Positions 43,993 through 55,349 of a stretch of 64,000 nucleotides of DNA are shown here, piece by piece. Where the stretch lies: NCBI RefSeq assembly GCF_013030945.1, contig NZ_JABBXF010000015.1, positions 1 to 64,000 of the forward strand, read 5' to 3'. The notes under the pieces were generated by a model. The model did not search any database. It saw only the letters and a program-made list of their open reading frames with translations, and had not been told where the DNA came from. The first letter of the stretch is position 1; every line of letters starts with the position of its first letter. This stretch comes from Streptomyces morookaense (GTDB lineage Bacteria > Actinomycetota > Actinomycetes > Streptomycetales > Streptomycetaceae). The position numbers and the translations under genes were made by a program.

Positions 43993-45543
43993 TCAGATCG
44001 CGTTTGCGCGGCCCCGCCAGTAAGGGTCGCGCAAACGCCGTTTGTAGAGCTTGCCGTTGGGGTCGCGGGGCAGTTCCGCGACGAAGTCGAGGGACTTGGG
44101 GCGCTTGTAGCCGGCCAGCCGGTCCGTGCAGTGCGCGAGGATCGCGGCGGCGAGCCGCTCGTCCGGGCGGTGGCCCTCGGCCGGTTCGACGACGGCCTTG
44201 ACCTCCTCGCCCCACTCGTCGTGCGGGATGCCGAAGACCGCGGCATCGGCGACGGCGGGATGGGCGAGCAGGACGGACTCGATCTCGGCGGGATAGATGT
44301 TGACCCCGCCCGAGATGATCACGTCGGCCTTGCGGTCGCGGAGGAAGAGATAGCCGTCCTCGTCGAGGTGGCCGAGGTCGCCGACGGTGAAGAAGTCGCC
44401 GACACGGTTCTTCTCGGTCTTGTCCCGGTCCTTGTGGTAGGCGAAGCCTCCGGTGCTCATCTTCAGGTAGACCGTGCCGAGTTCGCCCGGCGGCAGCGGT
44501 GCGCCGTCGTCGCCGAGGATCGCGATCTCGCTGATGGGCCACGCCCTGCCGACCGTGCCGGGCTTCTTCAGCCAGTCCTCGGCGGTGGCGAACGCGCCGC
44601 CGCCCTCGCTCGCTGCGTAGTACTCCTCGACGCAGTCGCCCCACCAGCCGATCATCGCCCGCTTCACGTGCTCGGGGCAGGGGGCCGCGCCGTGGATGGC
44701 ATGGCGCATGGACGAGATGTCGTACGCGTTCCGGATGTCGTGCGGCAGGGCCAGCAGCCGCTGGAACTGGGTGGGCACCATGTGGGTGTGCGTGCACCGG
44801 TGGGTCTCGATCAGGCGCAGCATCTCCTCGGGCGCCCACTTGTCCATCACGACCAGCCGGTGGCCGATGTGCAGGGACGCGGCGGCGAACTGCAGGACGG
44901 CCGTGTGGTAGAGCGGTGAACACACCAGGTGGACGTTGCCGTCGAAGGGCCGGATGCCGAAGATGCCGAGGAATCCGCCCAGATGGGTCTCCTCGGGCGG
45001 TCTGCCGGGCAGCGGGCGGCGGACGCCGCGCGGCCGGCCGGTGGTGCCGGAGGTGTAGTTCATGACCCAGCCGAGCGTGCGCCCCGCGGGCGGGGTGTCC
45101 GGCTGTCCGTCGAGGAGCGCGGTGTACGGGCGGAAGCCGGCGATGTCCCCGACTGCGTAGCGCGCGGCGGCGGGCAGCCGGGCCTCGTCCGCGGCGGCCG
45201 CCGCGGCGGCGGCCCAACGGCCGTGGGCGATCAGGGCCTTGGCGCCGGAGTCGGCGAGGATCCAGGCGATCTCGGGTGCGACGAGGTGGTGGTTGACGGG
45301 CACGAGGTAGAACCCGGCCTGGGTGGCGGCGAGATGGGCGGTGAGGAAGTCCGCGCCGTTGGGCAGCACGGTCGCGAAGGCGTCGCCCTCGCGGAGCCCG
45401 GCGGCACGCAGCCCGTGCACGAGCCGGTTGGCGGCGGCGTGCAGCCGTCCGGCGCTCCATCCTTTGCCGTCCGGTGCGATGAGGACGGTGCGGGCGGGGT
45501 CGGCGGCGGCCTGGGCCCAGAAGCCGTTGGGAGTTGCGGTCAT
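43993..45543 (-). CDS. Acyl-CoA synthetase (FadD-like)
   Basis: 516 aa. ANL motifs: MNYTSGTTGRPRGVRRP (A3), EEYYAASEGGG (A5), FTVGDLGHLDEDGYL (A7), RKADVIISGGVNIYPAEIE (A8) and PRDPNGKLYKRRL (terminal Lys). It starts 15 bp after the nitronate monooxygenase stop and is probably co-transcribed with it. Substrate unknown; acids from lipid or sterol breakdown are likely. Confidence 0.9.
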   Translation of the reverse strand: MTATPNGFWAQAAADPARTVLIAPDGKGWSAGRLHAAANRLVHGLRAAGLREGDAFATVLPNGADFLTAHLAATQAGFYLVPVNHHLVAPEIAWILADSGAKALIAHGRWAAAAAAAADEARLPAAARYAVGDIAGFRPYTALLDGQPDTPPAGRTLGWVMNYTSGTTGRPRGVRRPLPGRPPEETHLGGFLGIFGIRPFDGNVHLVCSPLYHTAVLQFAAASLHIGHRLVVMDKWAPEEMLRLIETHRCTHTHMVPTQFQRLLALPHDIRNAYDISSMRHAIHGAAPCPEHVKRAMIGWWGDCVEEYYAASEGGGAFATAEDWLKKPGTVGRAWPISEIAILGDDGAPLPPGELGTVYLKMSTGGFAYHKDRDKTEKNRVGDFFTVGDLGHLDEDGYLFLRDRKADVIISGGVNIYPAEIESVLLAHPAVADAAVFGIPHDEWGEEVKAVVEPAEGHRPDERLAAAILAHCTDRLAGYKRPKSLDFVAELPRDPNGKLYKRRLRDPYWRGRANAI

Positions 45544-45558
45544 GGCGCGTCGTCCTCC

Positions 45559-46662
45559 TCAGGCGTGTCCGGCGATGCGGTCGAGCCGGCGCACCGCGCG
45601 CTCGAAGCCGGCCGTCAGCTCGTCGACCACGGCCTGCACTCCGCGGACGGAGTCCATCCGGCCGACGATCTGCCCGACGGGCGTGCCCAGCAGGGGCACG
45701 GCCTCGTGCTGCTGGATGCGGGTGAGCGCCTCGGCGACCAGCAGCCCCTGCAGCGGCATCGGCAGCGTGCCGGGCCCCGCTGGGTCCTCCCAGGCGTCGG
45801 TCCATGCGGTGCGCAACTGGCGTGCGGGCTTGCCGGTCAGGCAGCGCGAGCGCACCGTGTCGCCCGAACCGGCCGCCAGGAGCTTGCCGGTGAGCGCACC
45901 GGATTGCAGCCCGGCCTCCTCGGTGGTGAGCCAGATGGAGCCGAGCCAGACGCCCTGCGCGCCGAGCGCGAGCCCGGCGGCGATCTGTTCACCGCTGCCG
46001 ATGCCTCCGGCGGCGAGCACGGGCAGCGGGTCGACGGCGCGGACGACCTCGGGGGTGAGCACCATGGTGGCGATCTCCCCGGTGTGGCCGCCGGCTTCGT
46101 ACCCCTGGGCGACGACGATGTCGACGCCCGCGTCCGCGTGGCGCAGCGCGTGCCGGGCGCTGCCGGCGAGCGCGGCGACGCGGATGCCGTGACCGTGGGC
46201 GCGGTCGATGACGTCGGGGGGCGGCGGGCCGAGGGCGTTGGCGAGGAGGGCGAGGGGGTAGTCGAAGGCGGTGTCGAGCTGGGCGCGGGCGACGTCCTCC
46301 AGCCAGCCGGTGATGCGCCACCCGGAGCGCCCGCCGGCGGGCAGCGGGGGGACCCCGTGGCGGGCGAGCGTCTCCTCGACGAACCGGCGGTGCGCGGCGG
46401 GGATCATGCCGTCGATGTCGGCTTCGGTCACGCCCCGCACCTGCCGGGCGGGCATGACGACGTCGAGCCCGTACGGCCGGCCGTCGGTGTGCTCCTGCAT
46501 CCAGTCGAGATCCCGGGCAAGCTGTTCGGGTTCGCTGTACCGCACGGCACCGAGCACCCCGAGCCCACCGGCCCGGCTGATGGCGGCGGCCACGGCGGGA
46601 AACGGGGTGAACCCGAAGAGGGCGTGCTCGATGCCGAGTTGCTCGCTCAGGGCGGTCCGCAT
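45559..46662 (-). CDS. Nitronate monooxygenase/2-nitropropane dioxygenase family
   Basis: 367 aa. FMN-binding TIM barrel: VVAQGYEAGGHTGEIATMVL, VLAAGGIGSGEQIAAGLALGAQGVWLGS. The family oxidises nitronates or acts as an enoyl reductase. Next to an acyl-CoA synthetase it may act on an acyl-CoA intermediate. The ATG at 46662 opens the barrel (ALSEQLGIEHALFGF). Confidence 0.88.
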   Translation of the reverse strand: MRTALSEQLGIEHALFGFTPFPAVAAAISRAGGLGVLGAVRYSEPEQLARDLDWMQEHTDGRPYGLDVVMPARQVRGVTEADIDGMIPAAHRRFVEETLARHGVPPLPAGGRSGWRITGWLEDVARAQLDTAFDYPLALLANALGPPPPDVIDRAHGHGIRVAALAGSARHALRHADAGVDIVVAQGYEAGGHTGEIATMVLTPEVVRAVDPLPVLAAGGIGSGEQIAAGLALGAQGVWLGSIWLTTEEAGLQSGALTGKLLAAGSGDTVRSRCLTGKPARQLRTAWTDAWEDPAGPGTLPMPLQGLLVAEALTRIQQHEAVPLLGTPVGQIVGRMDSVRGVQAVVDELTAGFERAVRRLDRIAGHA

Positions 46663-46722
46663 GGGGCGCAGGATGGCGCATGCGGGGTGCAAGGGGAAGA
46701 CTGGTGCACGCCCCGTCGTCCG

Positions 46723-46754
46723 CGTCCCGTAAGGGGCGCGGGGAACTGCGCGAG
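46723..46754. repeat. Interspersed hairpin repeat copy
   Basis: CCCGTAAGGGGCGC and GGGGAACTGCGCGAG, upstream of the monooxygenase gene. Confidence 0.75.
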
Positions 46755-46845
46755 CAACCACGACGCGCCCGCGGGCGAGGTGCTCGGGGCTTCGCCCCGG
46801 ACCCCCGGGCGTGGTGCGTTCGGCTGCGGGCCGGTGGGGGCTGGT

Positions 46846-46893
46846 CGCGCAGTTCCTCCCCCAGCTACCGCTGGGAGGTGCCCCCAGCGCCCC

Positions 46894-46907
<14 letters not shown>
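46846..46907. repeat. Inverted repeat copy with a second palindromic repeat nested inside
   Basis: The inverted form (CGCGCAGTTCC...GCGCCCCTTACGGGGCGC) is split by about 31 nt, TCCCCCAGCTACCGCTGGG plus AGGTGCCCCCAG (about 46856-46887), itself a hairpin. The kinase-TPR stop codon (TAA, 46896-46894) lies in the terminal hairpin. Confidence 0.75.
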
Positions 46908-49176
<2,269 letters not shown>

Positions 49177-49304
49177 CCCGCCCCCGGCCCCTTCACAGTA
49201 TGGCGTCCGGTCTGCGCAGCTTGTAGGCCGACGGCGCGCGCGGCACTTCACGCGCCCCTGGAGCCTCCCATAGCGGTTTCACTGAACGATCAACTACAAC
49301 TTTA

Positions 49305-49329
49305 CTTACCCTTGGTATATTTGAGTAAG
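49305..49329. promoter_or_regulatory. AT-rich inverted repeat in the divergent promoter region
   Basis: CTTACcC...GaGTAAG with a 15-nt middle, in a region clearly richer in A/T than the rest of the window. It probably marks the control region of the secreted protein gene. Confidence 0.45.
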
Positions 49330-49432
49330 CATTTACACCAGTCTCTTCCGCAACAGGCGGCGATTTCAGGCCCATTGGTATCGACCTGCGCTTGCCGCCC
49401 CTCCCCCCACGCACGGAGCGAGAGGAACAGAC

Positions 49433-50104
49433 ATGGTGGACAACAGAACGCTGCGCCGCGGCACCCGCGCGCTGGCCCTGGGCGCGACGGCCCTCGGCAT
49501 GGTGACGGCGATGGCCCTGCCCGCGGCGGCCGACAGCGGCCCGACCCGCAAGGAGCTCATAGCCGACTGCGCCTCGGGGCTGGGCAAGTGCAGCTTCAAC
49601 GACCCGGTGCTCGGCAAGGCCTACCTGGGCGACTTCCGCCAGGTCTCCGACTCGCTCTACAACTGCAGCACTTCGCCCGCGACCCAGTCGATGACGTGGT
49701 CCGACACCGTGGGCTCGACCGACTCGGTGGGGGTGTCCATCACCGCGGGCGGCAAGATCGCGGACATCATCGACCTCAGCGTGACCGCGAACTACAGCCA
49801 CACGTGGTCGAGTTCCCACTCGGAGTCCAGCTCGCTGAACATGACGGTGCAGCCGGGCGAGGTCGGCTGGATCTCCCGCGCCCAGGTGATGCAGACCGTC
49901 TCGGGCACCTGGCAGACGCACTACGACAACCCGAAGTGGGGCCACTACTACTGGTACGTCCCCGACACCGTGACAGGCCCGGCGCCCAACGGCACGGAGG
50001 GCGTGAGCAACGCCGTGGTCGTCAAGAGCCGCAAGATGACGGGCGCGGAAAAGACGTCGTGCGCGGCGAACGGCCGCAAGACGTTCAAGCGCAGCGCCCG
50101 TTGA
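49433..50104 (+). CDS. Secreted aerolysin/ETX-MTX2-like protein
   Basis: 223 aa. A twin-Arg-containing signal peptide (~1-33, ALPAAADS) is followed by a mature chain with alternating Ser/Thr beta-strands (TQSMTWSDTVGSTDSVGVSITAGGKI...LSVTANYSHTWSSSHSESSSLNMTVQPGEVGWI), the stem-like pattern of ETX/MTX2 aerolysin pores. Two Cys near 46-53, one near 76 and one near the end may form disulphides. The pore function is inference. GAGAGGAAC lies upstream of the ATG. Confidence 0.75.
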   Translation: MVDNRTLRRGTRALALGATALGMVTAMALPAAADSGPTRKELIADCASGLGKCSFNDPVLGKAYLGDFRQVSDSLYNCSTSPATQSMTWSDTVGSTDSVGVSITAGGKIADIIDLSVTANYSHTWSSSHSESSSLNMTVQPGEVGWISRAQVMQTVSGTWQTHYDNPKWGHYYWYVPDTVTGPAPNGTEGVSNAVVVKSRKMTGAEKTSCAANGRKTFKRSAR

Positions 50105-50107
50105 GAG

Positions 50108-50139
50108 GCGCCCCGTAAGGGGCGCGGGGAACTGCGCGA
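50108..50139. repeat. Interspersed hairpin repeat copy, terminator
   Basis: GCGCCCC GTAA GGGGCGC stem (50108-50125) then GGGGAACTGCGCGA, between convergent genes; the cleanest copy in the window. Confidence 0.85.
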
Positions 50140-50173
50140 GCAGCCACAACGGACCCGCACCCGAGGGCAGAGC

Positions 50174-50656
50174 TCAGCCCTCCGCTTCCTCCTCCGGCAT
50201 ATCGATGACCGGCACCGGCTCCAGCCCGATCTTCTCCGCGATCCGCGTCAACAGCACGTCCTGCGCAGCAAGATGGCTCTGCACATGCGCCACCTCGTGC
50301 AGCGTCGCACTCGCGTCGTGGAACGTCGCCTCCGACCGCTTGTCGGAGGCAGCGGCCTGGACATTCTGGCCCACCATGATCACGGACAGCAGCACCAGCT
50401 GGAGGAAGGTCTGCGCCACCCAGGAGACGATCGCCGCAGCTCCGCCGCGGATCGCTTCGGGCAGGCTGATCAGGTCGAACAGCGCGAACGCGTAGGCACA
50501 CCACATGCTGCCCACGGCGCGCGTGACGAGGATGGCGACCTTCGTGTTGAAGCGGGTGACCGCATTGCCCGTGGCGTGCTGGTCGGCGACCCTGACCGGG
50601 CCGCGGGCGTGGCGCGAGGCGATGTGCGGGTGGGGAATGTGCTGGTAGATCGTCAT
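50174..50656 (-). CDS. Membrane protein, DUF1003-like topology
   Basis: 160 aa. Two membrane helices (~45-65 and ~75-100: SWVAQTFLQLVLLSVIMVGQNVQAAASDKRSE), then a charged amphipathic C-terminal helix (HEVAHVQSHLAAQDVLLTRIAEKIG). The VGQN...DKR step resembles DUF1003 proteins. Function unknown. Confidence 0.7.
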   Translation of the reverse strand: MTIYQHIPHPHIASRHARGPVRVADQHATGNAVTRFNTKVAILVTRAVGSMWCAYAFALFDLISLPEAIRGGAAAIVSWVAQTFLQLVLLSVIMVGQNVQAAASDKRSEATFHDASATLHEVAHVQSHLAAQDVLLTRIAEKIGLEPVPVIDMPEEEAEG

Positions 50657-50769
50657 GGTGCGGCTTCCTGTCGACAGTGCGACTGCAGCCCATGACTGCA
50701 GTGAGGACGCCGGGGATTGGTGCCCCGGCGTCCTCACTGTCATGCCCGTACTGCCATGTGTGCCCGGCG

Positions 50770-52077
50770 TCAGACCGCCGCGGGCACCGGCTCCGCGTCC
50801 GCTGCCTCGTCGGCGGGGCGCGGGACCCGGTGCAGGCCCTTGCGGTCGTAGAACCAGGTCATGCCGAAGCCGAACACCAGGGCGGCGGCCAGCGCGATGC
50901 CCAGCGAGGCCCAGGCGCGGGTCAGGCCGGCGTCGGCCTGGGCGCCGTAGTAGAGGATCGAGCGCAGGCCGCCGGTGATCTGCCGCAGCGGCTCGAACTC
51001 CGAGAGCACCCGGAAGAAGTCCGGCAGCGCCTGGAGCGGCACGGTCGAGCCCGAGGACGGGACGGCCATGGCGACGAAGACGATCGTCGAGAGCAGCATG
51101 CCGGGGACGCCGAAGGCCCGGAGCAGGGCCAGGGCGCCGATGCCGACGACGGCGACGGTGGTCACGGAGTAGACCCAGAGCAGGCCGAGGTGGGAGGCGT
51201 CCATGCCGAGGATGCCGACCGTGGCGAGCTCGACCAGGGAGCCCATGACCAGGGAGAGGACGGCCATGAGCACGGAGTCGACGGCGAGGGTGCGCACCCG
51301 GCTCGTGTGCCGCAGCGGCATGCGCTGACGGAAGGGGCCGAAGTCGGTGTGCAGGTAGCCGAGGAAGGTGTCGACCTGGGAGACGATCGCGTTGGCGCCG
51401 AGCATGCCGCAGACGACCAGGACGAGCGCGTAATAGAAGGCGCTCAGGCCCATGGCGCTGTGGGTGCCGAGCGGGTGGCCGTCGGCGACCTGCACGGTCA
51501 CGGGGTCGGCGAGCATCAGCTGGGAGGCCGGGGTGAGCTTGGCGCCCTGGGCGTTCGCCTGCTTGAGGAGCTGCTGGCCGAGCTGGGCGGAGGCGGCGTG
51601 GGCGGCCTTCTGCGTCGCCGTGCTCGCCATGGACGAACCGAAGCTGCCGGCCGACTGGTTGGTGAGCACCGTGATCGTCGGGCGGACGGGCTTGGTCTGC
51701 TGCGGGCTGCTCAGCCCGGCGAGCGAGGCGGTGAAGTTCTCGGGCACGACGATCGCGCCGAAAAGCTTGCCCTGGCCGAGCTTCTTGTCGGCCTCCTCGC
51801 GGTCGAGGACCTGCCAGTCGAAGCTGTTGTTGCCCTCCGCGGACTTCGTGATCCCGGAGACGACCTGCTCGCCGGCGTTGAGGCGCTTGCCCTGCACCGT
51901 GGCGCCCTTGTCGCTGTTGACCAGCGCGACGGGCAGGTCACGCAGGTGACCCTTGGGGTTGACGTTGCCGCCCACGTAGAGCAGGGAGAAGAGGGCGGCG
52001 ACCACCGCGAGGATGAGGCCCGAACCGATCCACAGCCGCGGACTGCGGAGTACGGAGGGGGGCTGAGGGGAAGGCAT
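50770..52077 (-). CDS. SNG1/YhgE-Pip-type (DUF3533) membrane protein
   Basis: 435 aa. One N-terminal membrane helix (~15-35), a long outer domain (~40-210: LPVALVNSDKGATVQGKRLNAGEQV...) and five helices in the C-terminal half, an ABC-2-permease-like layout. Family members are linked to drug efflux or phage infection. It is divergent from the MerR gene with a shared palindrome, so it is probably under MerR control, possibly in response to a drug. Confidence 0.85.
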   Translation of the reverse strand: MPSPQPPSVLRSPRLWIGSGLILAVVAALFSLLYVGGNVNPKGHLRDLPVALVNSDKGATVQGKRLNAGEQVVSGITKSAEGNNSFDWQVLDREEADKKLGQGKLFGAIVVPENFTASLAGLSSPQQTKPVRPTITVLTNQSAGSFGSSMASTATQKAAHAASAQLGQQLLKQANAQGAKLTPASQLMLADPVTVQVADGHPLGTHSAMGLSAFYYALVLVVCGMLGANAIVSQVDTFLGYLHTDFGPFRQRMPLRHTSRVRTLAVDSVLMAVLSLVMGSLVELATVGILGMDASHLGLLWVYSVTTVAVVGIGALALLRAFGVPGMLLSTIVFVAMAVPSSGSTVPLQALPDFFRVLSEFEPLRQITGGLRSILYYGAQADAGLTRAWASLGIALAAALVFGFGMTWFYDRKGLHRVPRPADEAADAEPVPAAV

Positions 52078-52106
52078 GGATGCTCCGACTCGATGACAGG
52101 AAGTAG

Positions 52107-52127
52107 CTGGATACTTAAAGTATCCAG
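52107..52127. promoter_or_regulatory. MerR-type operator
   Basis: TGGATACTTAAAGTATCCA with one further matching pair outside: a perfect odd-centred dyad of 21 bp between the divergent genes. A weaker GATA...TATC dyad follows at about 52133-52147. Confidence 0.75.
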
Positions 52128-52216
52128 TACTCGATAGTGGCAGTATCTACCTGGGGTGTCCAGTCGCGTCCGTGGCGACCGCGGACGCCCGGCCGCACCA
52201 CCAGCGAGGAAGCTGC

Positions 52217-52858
52217 ATGAAGATCTCGGAGCTCAGCCGCAGAACCGGCGTGCCGGTCGCCAGCATCAAGTACTTCCGTCGGGAGGGCCTGCTGCCCGCG
52301 GGCAGGGCGACGGCCGCCACGCTGGCCGAGTACGGCGAGGAGCACGTGCAGCGCCTGCGCCTGATCAAGGCGCTGACCACGCTCGGCGGACTGTCCATCG
52401 CCGCCGCCCGCGACGTGCTGACGGCGGTCGACCAGACCGAGAGCACCGACGAGACGCTCAAGGAGATCAGCTACGCGCTGCCGGTGCCCGTCGCACAGGC
52501 CCCGGCCGGGGACGCCGACGAGGAGGCGGAGGCCGCAGCGGCGGCGGCAGCGGATGTGGCGGACCTGATCGCGGCCATGGACTGGCAGGTCCCCGGCACC
52601 TCCCCGCACGTGCAGGGGCTGACGACGGCCCTGCGGGAGCTCAGGCGGCTCGACGCGGACTACCGCCCGGAGCGGCTCGTCCGCTACGCCGAACTGGCCT
52701 GCTCCGTCGCCCGCCTGGACCTCGAGCGCGCGGCCGCCTTCGAGAACTCCCCCACCCTGGCCGAGCAGGCGGTCGTCGTCGTCGCCCTCTCCGGCCCGCT
52801 GCTCGAACTCCTGCGGCGGCTCGCCCAGGAGGACCAGGTCCGCCGCCGCTCCGCGTGA
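52217..52858 (+). CDS. MerR-family regulator
   Basis: 213 aa. N-terminal winged helix (KISELSRRTGVPVASIKYFRREGLLPAG), a coiled dimer helix, then an alpha-helical C-terminal domain that could bind a ligand. The ATG has GAGGAAG about 5 nt upstream. Probably controls the divergent SNG1-like gene and itself. Confidence 0.92.
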   Translation: MKISELSRRTGVPVASIKYFRREGLLPAGRATAATLAEYGEEHVQRLRLIKALTTLGGLSIAAARDVLTAVDQTESTDETLKEISYALPVPVAQAPAGDADEEAEAAAAAAADVADLIAAMDWQVPGTSPHVQGLTTALRELRRLDADYRPERLVRYAELACSVARLDLERAAAFENSPTLAEQAVVVVALSGPLLELLRRLAQEDQVRRRSA

Positions 52859-52877
52859 CGGGCTCGTGTGATGTGCA

Positions 52878-54056
52878 TCAGCGCCGCACCCGCGGCATCC
52901 CCAGCCCGATCCACGAGATGATCTCCCGCTGGATCTCGTTGTTGCCGCCGCCGAAGGTGAAGATGACGGCGCTGCGGTAGGCGCGCTCCAGCTCGCCGTG
53001 CAGCACGGCCCCGGCCGAACCCTCCTTCAGCGGCCCGGCCGCGCCCAGGACCTCCATCAGCCAGGCACACGCATCCCGGCGCGCCTCGGAGCCGTACACC
53101 TTGACGGCCGAGGCGTCCTGCGGGGTGAGCGCGGAACGCTGCAGGGCGTCCACCATCCGCCAGTTGAGCAGCTTCATCGCCTCCAGCCGGACGTGCGTAC
53201 GGGCCAGCCGGCTGCGGACCCAGCCGAGGTCGATCACCCTGCGGCCGTCGGCCAGGGCGGTGGCGGCTGCCCAGTCCCGTACATCGCGCAGGATCCTGAT
53301 GACGGAACTGCCGTGGGCGGCGAGGGTGACGCGCTCGTGGTTGAGCTGGGTGGTGATCAGCCGCCAGCCCTCGTTCTCCTTGCCGACGAGGTGGTCGACG
53401 GGCACGCGGACGTTCTCGTAGTAGCTGGCCGTGGTGTCGTGCGAGGCCAGGGTGTGGATGAGGGTGCAGGAGTAGCCGGGGTCGGTGGTCGGCACCAGGA
53501 GCATGGAGATGCCCTTGTGGGGCGGGGCGTCCGGGTCGGTGCGCACGGCGAGCCAGACCCAGTCGGCGGTGTCGCCGTTGGTGGTCCAGATCTTCTGCCC
53601 GTCGACGACGTAGTGACCGCCGTCGCGCACCGCCCGCGTCTTCAGCGCGGCGAGGTCGGTGCCGGCTCCCGGCTCGCTGTAACCGATGGCGAAGTCGATC
53701 TCGCCGGAGAGGATCCGGGGCAGGAAGTACGCCTTCTGCGCGTCCGTGCCGAACTGCATCAGCGTGGGACCCACGGTGTTGAGGGCCATGAGCGGCAGGG
53801 GCACGCCCGCCTGCGCGGCCTCGTCGAAGAAGATGAACTGCTCCATGGGGGTCATCCCGCTGCCCCCGTACTCCTCGGGCCAGCCCACCCCGAGCCGCCC
53901 GTCCGCACCGAGCCGGCGGATGGTGCGCCGGTAGAAGCGCTTCTGCTCGGCGAGGTCGGCGTGCCGGGCCGCGGCGGCCCCGGGCGCCAAGTCCGCGAAA
54001 TAGTCGCGCAGTTCGGCCCGCAGCGCCTGCTGTCCGGGGGTGTACTGGAGATCCAC
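52878..54056 (-). CDS. Acyl-CoA dehydrogenase (FadE type)
   Basis: 392 aa. FAD-dependent fold: IGYSEPGAGTDLAALKTRA, KIWTTNGDTADW, GKENEGWRLITTQLNHER and the C-terminal FTFGGGNNEIQREIISWIGLGMPR. Alpha,beta-desaturation of an acyl-CoA fits the acyl-CoA genes of the 28-46 kb region. GTG at 54056 with GGAGG 6 nt upstream. Confidence 0.92.
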   Translation of the reverse strand: MDLQYTPGQQALRAELRDYFADLAPGAAAARHADLAEQKRFYRRTIRRLGADGRLGVGWPEEYGGSGMTPMEQFIFFDEAAQAGVPLPLMALNTVGPTLMQFGTDAQKAYFLPRILSGEIDFAIGYSEPGAGTDLAALKTRAVRDGGHYVVDGQKIWTTNGDTADWVWLAVRTDPDAPPHKGISMLLVPTTDPGYSCTLIHTLASHDTTASYYENVRVPVDHLVGKENEGWRLITTQLNHERVTLAAHGSSVIRILRDVRDWAAATALADGRRVIDLGWVRSRLARTHVRLEAMKLLNWRMVDALQRSALTPQDASAVKVYGSEARRDACAWLMEVLGAAGPLKEGSAGAVLHGELERAYRSAVIFTFGGGNNEIQREIISWIGLGMPRVRR

Positions 54057-54156
54057 GGCCCCTCCAAGGTCCCGTTGCCGGCGCACACGGTAGAACGTGT
54101 TGCACAAAACGGGAAGGGCTGTGCCCCCCGGAGGGCGGCGGGGCGGGCGCGGCGGG

Positions 54157-54570
54157 TCAGCCGCTGCTTTCGGCCCGCAGACGGACCTGCTCCTCCAGCC
54201 GGGCCAGGCTCTCGTCCAGCCCCTGCTCGATCACCTCGCGCGGCGGGGCCGAGTCCTCGTCGAAGAACGACAGATGGATGGTCACCCGGCTCGTCCCGGC
54301 GGATTCCATGCCGGCCACCTGGAGCCACCCGGCATACCGCCCGTCGTCCCGGGTGCCCCACTCCATCCGCATCTGGTCCTTCTGCGACCGCAGCAGTCCG
54401 CGCTCGTCCGAGTCGGTGCGGTCCTCGTGCACGGTCACCGCGGGCGGTTCGCCGACCTGCACATGCAGGTCGCGGGGCATCCATGCCTCGAGCCGCGCGG
54501 TGTCGGCCGCCTCGTCGAAGACCAGCTCGGGCAGGGCCGGCATGGTGCGGGATCGCTCGTACTCGGTCAT
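54157..54570 (-). CDS. SRPBCC-family small protein
   Basis: 137 aa. START-like beta/alpha pattern (ELVFDEAADTARLEAWMP...TSRVTIHLSFFDED...LEEQVRLR) typical of ligand-binding SRPBCC proteins. Function unknown. Confidence 0.75.
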   Translation of the reverse strand: MTEYERSRTMPALPELVFDEAADTARLEAWMPRDLHVQVGEPPAVTVHEDRTDSDERGLLRSQKDQMRMEWGTRDDGRYAGWLQVAGMESAGTSRVTIHLSFFDEDSAPPREVIEQGLDESLARLEEQVRLRAESSG

Positions 54571-54700
54571 CGGCTGCTCGCTCCTCAGGTCCTGGCCGCA
54601 CCGGCGGTCGGCCGGGCGCCCTCCGGCCCACCATCGGCCGCTGCCGGCGAAACCGCGACCGGGGAGGCCCCGACCGGTGAACCGAGGCCCTGCCCCCGAT

Positions 54701-55279
54701 TCAGGCGACCGCCCAGGCCGCCTCGATCATCCGGAAGATCTCGTCGAGCGCCGCCTCCGGATCGGCCGCCTCGCGGGCCAGCGCATAGGCGTCGATCGCG
54801 AACCGCGCGATCGTCCGGCAGGCCGTTGCGGACTGCGACAGGCCGGGATCGGCGGCGATGGCCGTCGCCAGCGACTCCGCGTGGCGCAGCGCCATCGACT
54901 CCTCGTACTCCCGCAGGGCGGGTGATGCATCGATCATGCGCCGGACCGGGGCGGCACCGTCCCCCGCGCAATGGCGGACCAGGGCCTCGATCTCGCGGCG
55001 CAGCGCGGGGACGAGCGGCTCGTGCGGCGCCCGGCCGGTGACCGCCTGCACGAGACGCTGCTCGAAGCCCTGGTCCTGCTCGAACACGAGGGCCTCTTTC
55101 GAAGCGAAGTGGGAGAACACCGTGGTCACGGCCACGTCGGCCTCGGCGGCCACGTCCCGGATGCCCACCGCGTCGTACCCGCGTTCCAGGAAGAGCCGCA
55201 GGGCGGTGTCGGCGATCTTCTGGCGGGTCGCGGCCTTCTTGCGCTCGCGGCGCCCGGTCGGCGTGGTCGGCACGGTCAT
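54701..55279 (-). CDS. TetR/AcrR-family repressor
   Basis: 192 aa. N-terminal HTH (ATRQKIADTALRLFLERGYDAVGIRDVAAEADVAVTTVFSHFASKEAL). Divergent from the oxidoreductase at 55350 with about 70 bp between, so it probably represses that gene. Confidence 0.92.
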   Translation of the reverse strand: MTVPTTPTGRRERKKAATRQKIADTALRLFLERGYDAVGIRDVAAEADVAVTTVFSHFASKEALVFEQDQGFEQRLVQAVTGRAPHEPLVPALRREIEALVRHCAGDGAAPVRRMIDASPALREYEESMALRHAESLATAIAADPGLSQSATACRTIARFAIDAYALAREAADPEAALDEIFRMIEAAWAVA

Positions 55280-55320
55280 GCCCTGACGCTACCAGGTGTG
55301 AAGTCGAAACGGTTGTTAAA

Positions 55321-55335
55321 CCCTAACCGTTAGGG
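55321..55335. promoter_or_regulatory. TetR operator overlapping the start of the oxidoreductase gene
   Basis: CCCTAACCGTTAGGG, a perfect odd-centred dyad. A further AACGGTT at 55308 is inverted relative to its AACCGTT half, so a larger 24-bp element is possible. Confidence 0.65.
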
Positions 55336-55349
55336 CTATGTTCGGCGGC

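Noticed and set aside
32380..45543. Several adenylating enzymes as part of an NRPS/PKS cluster
   Set aside because: No carrier, condensation or ketosynthase domains are seen; all are stand-alone acyl-CoA ligases.
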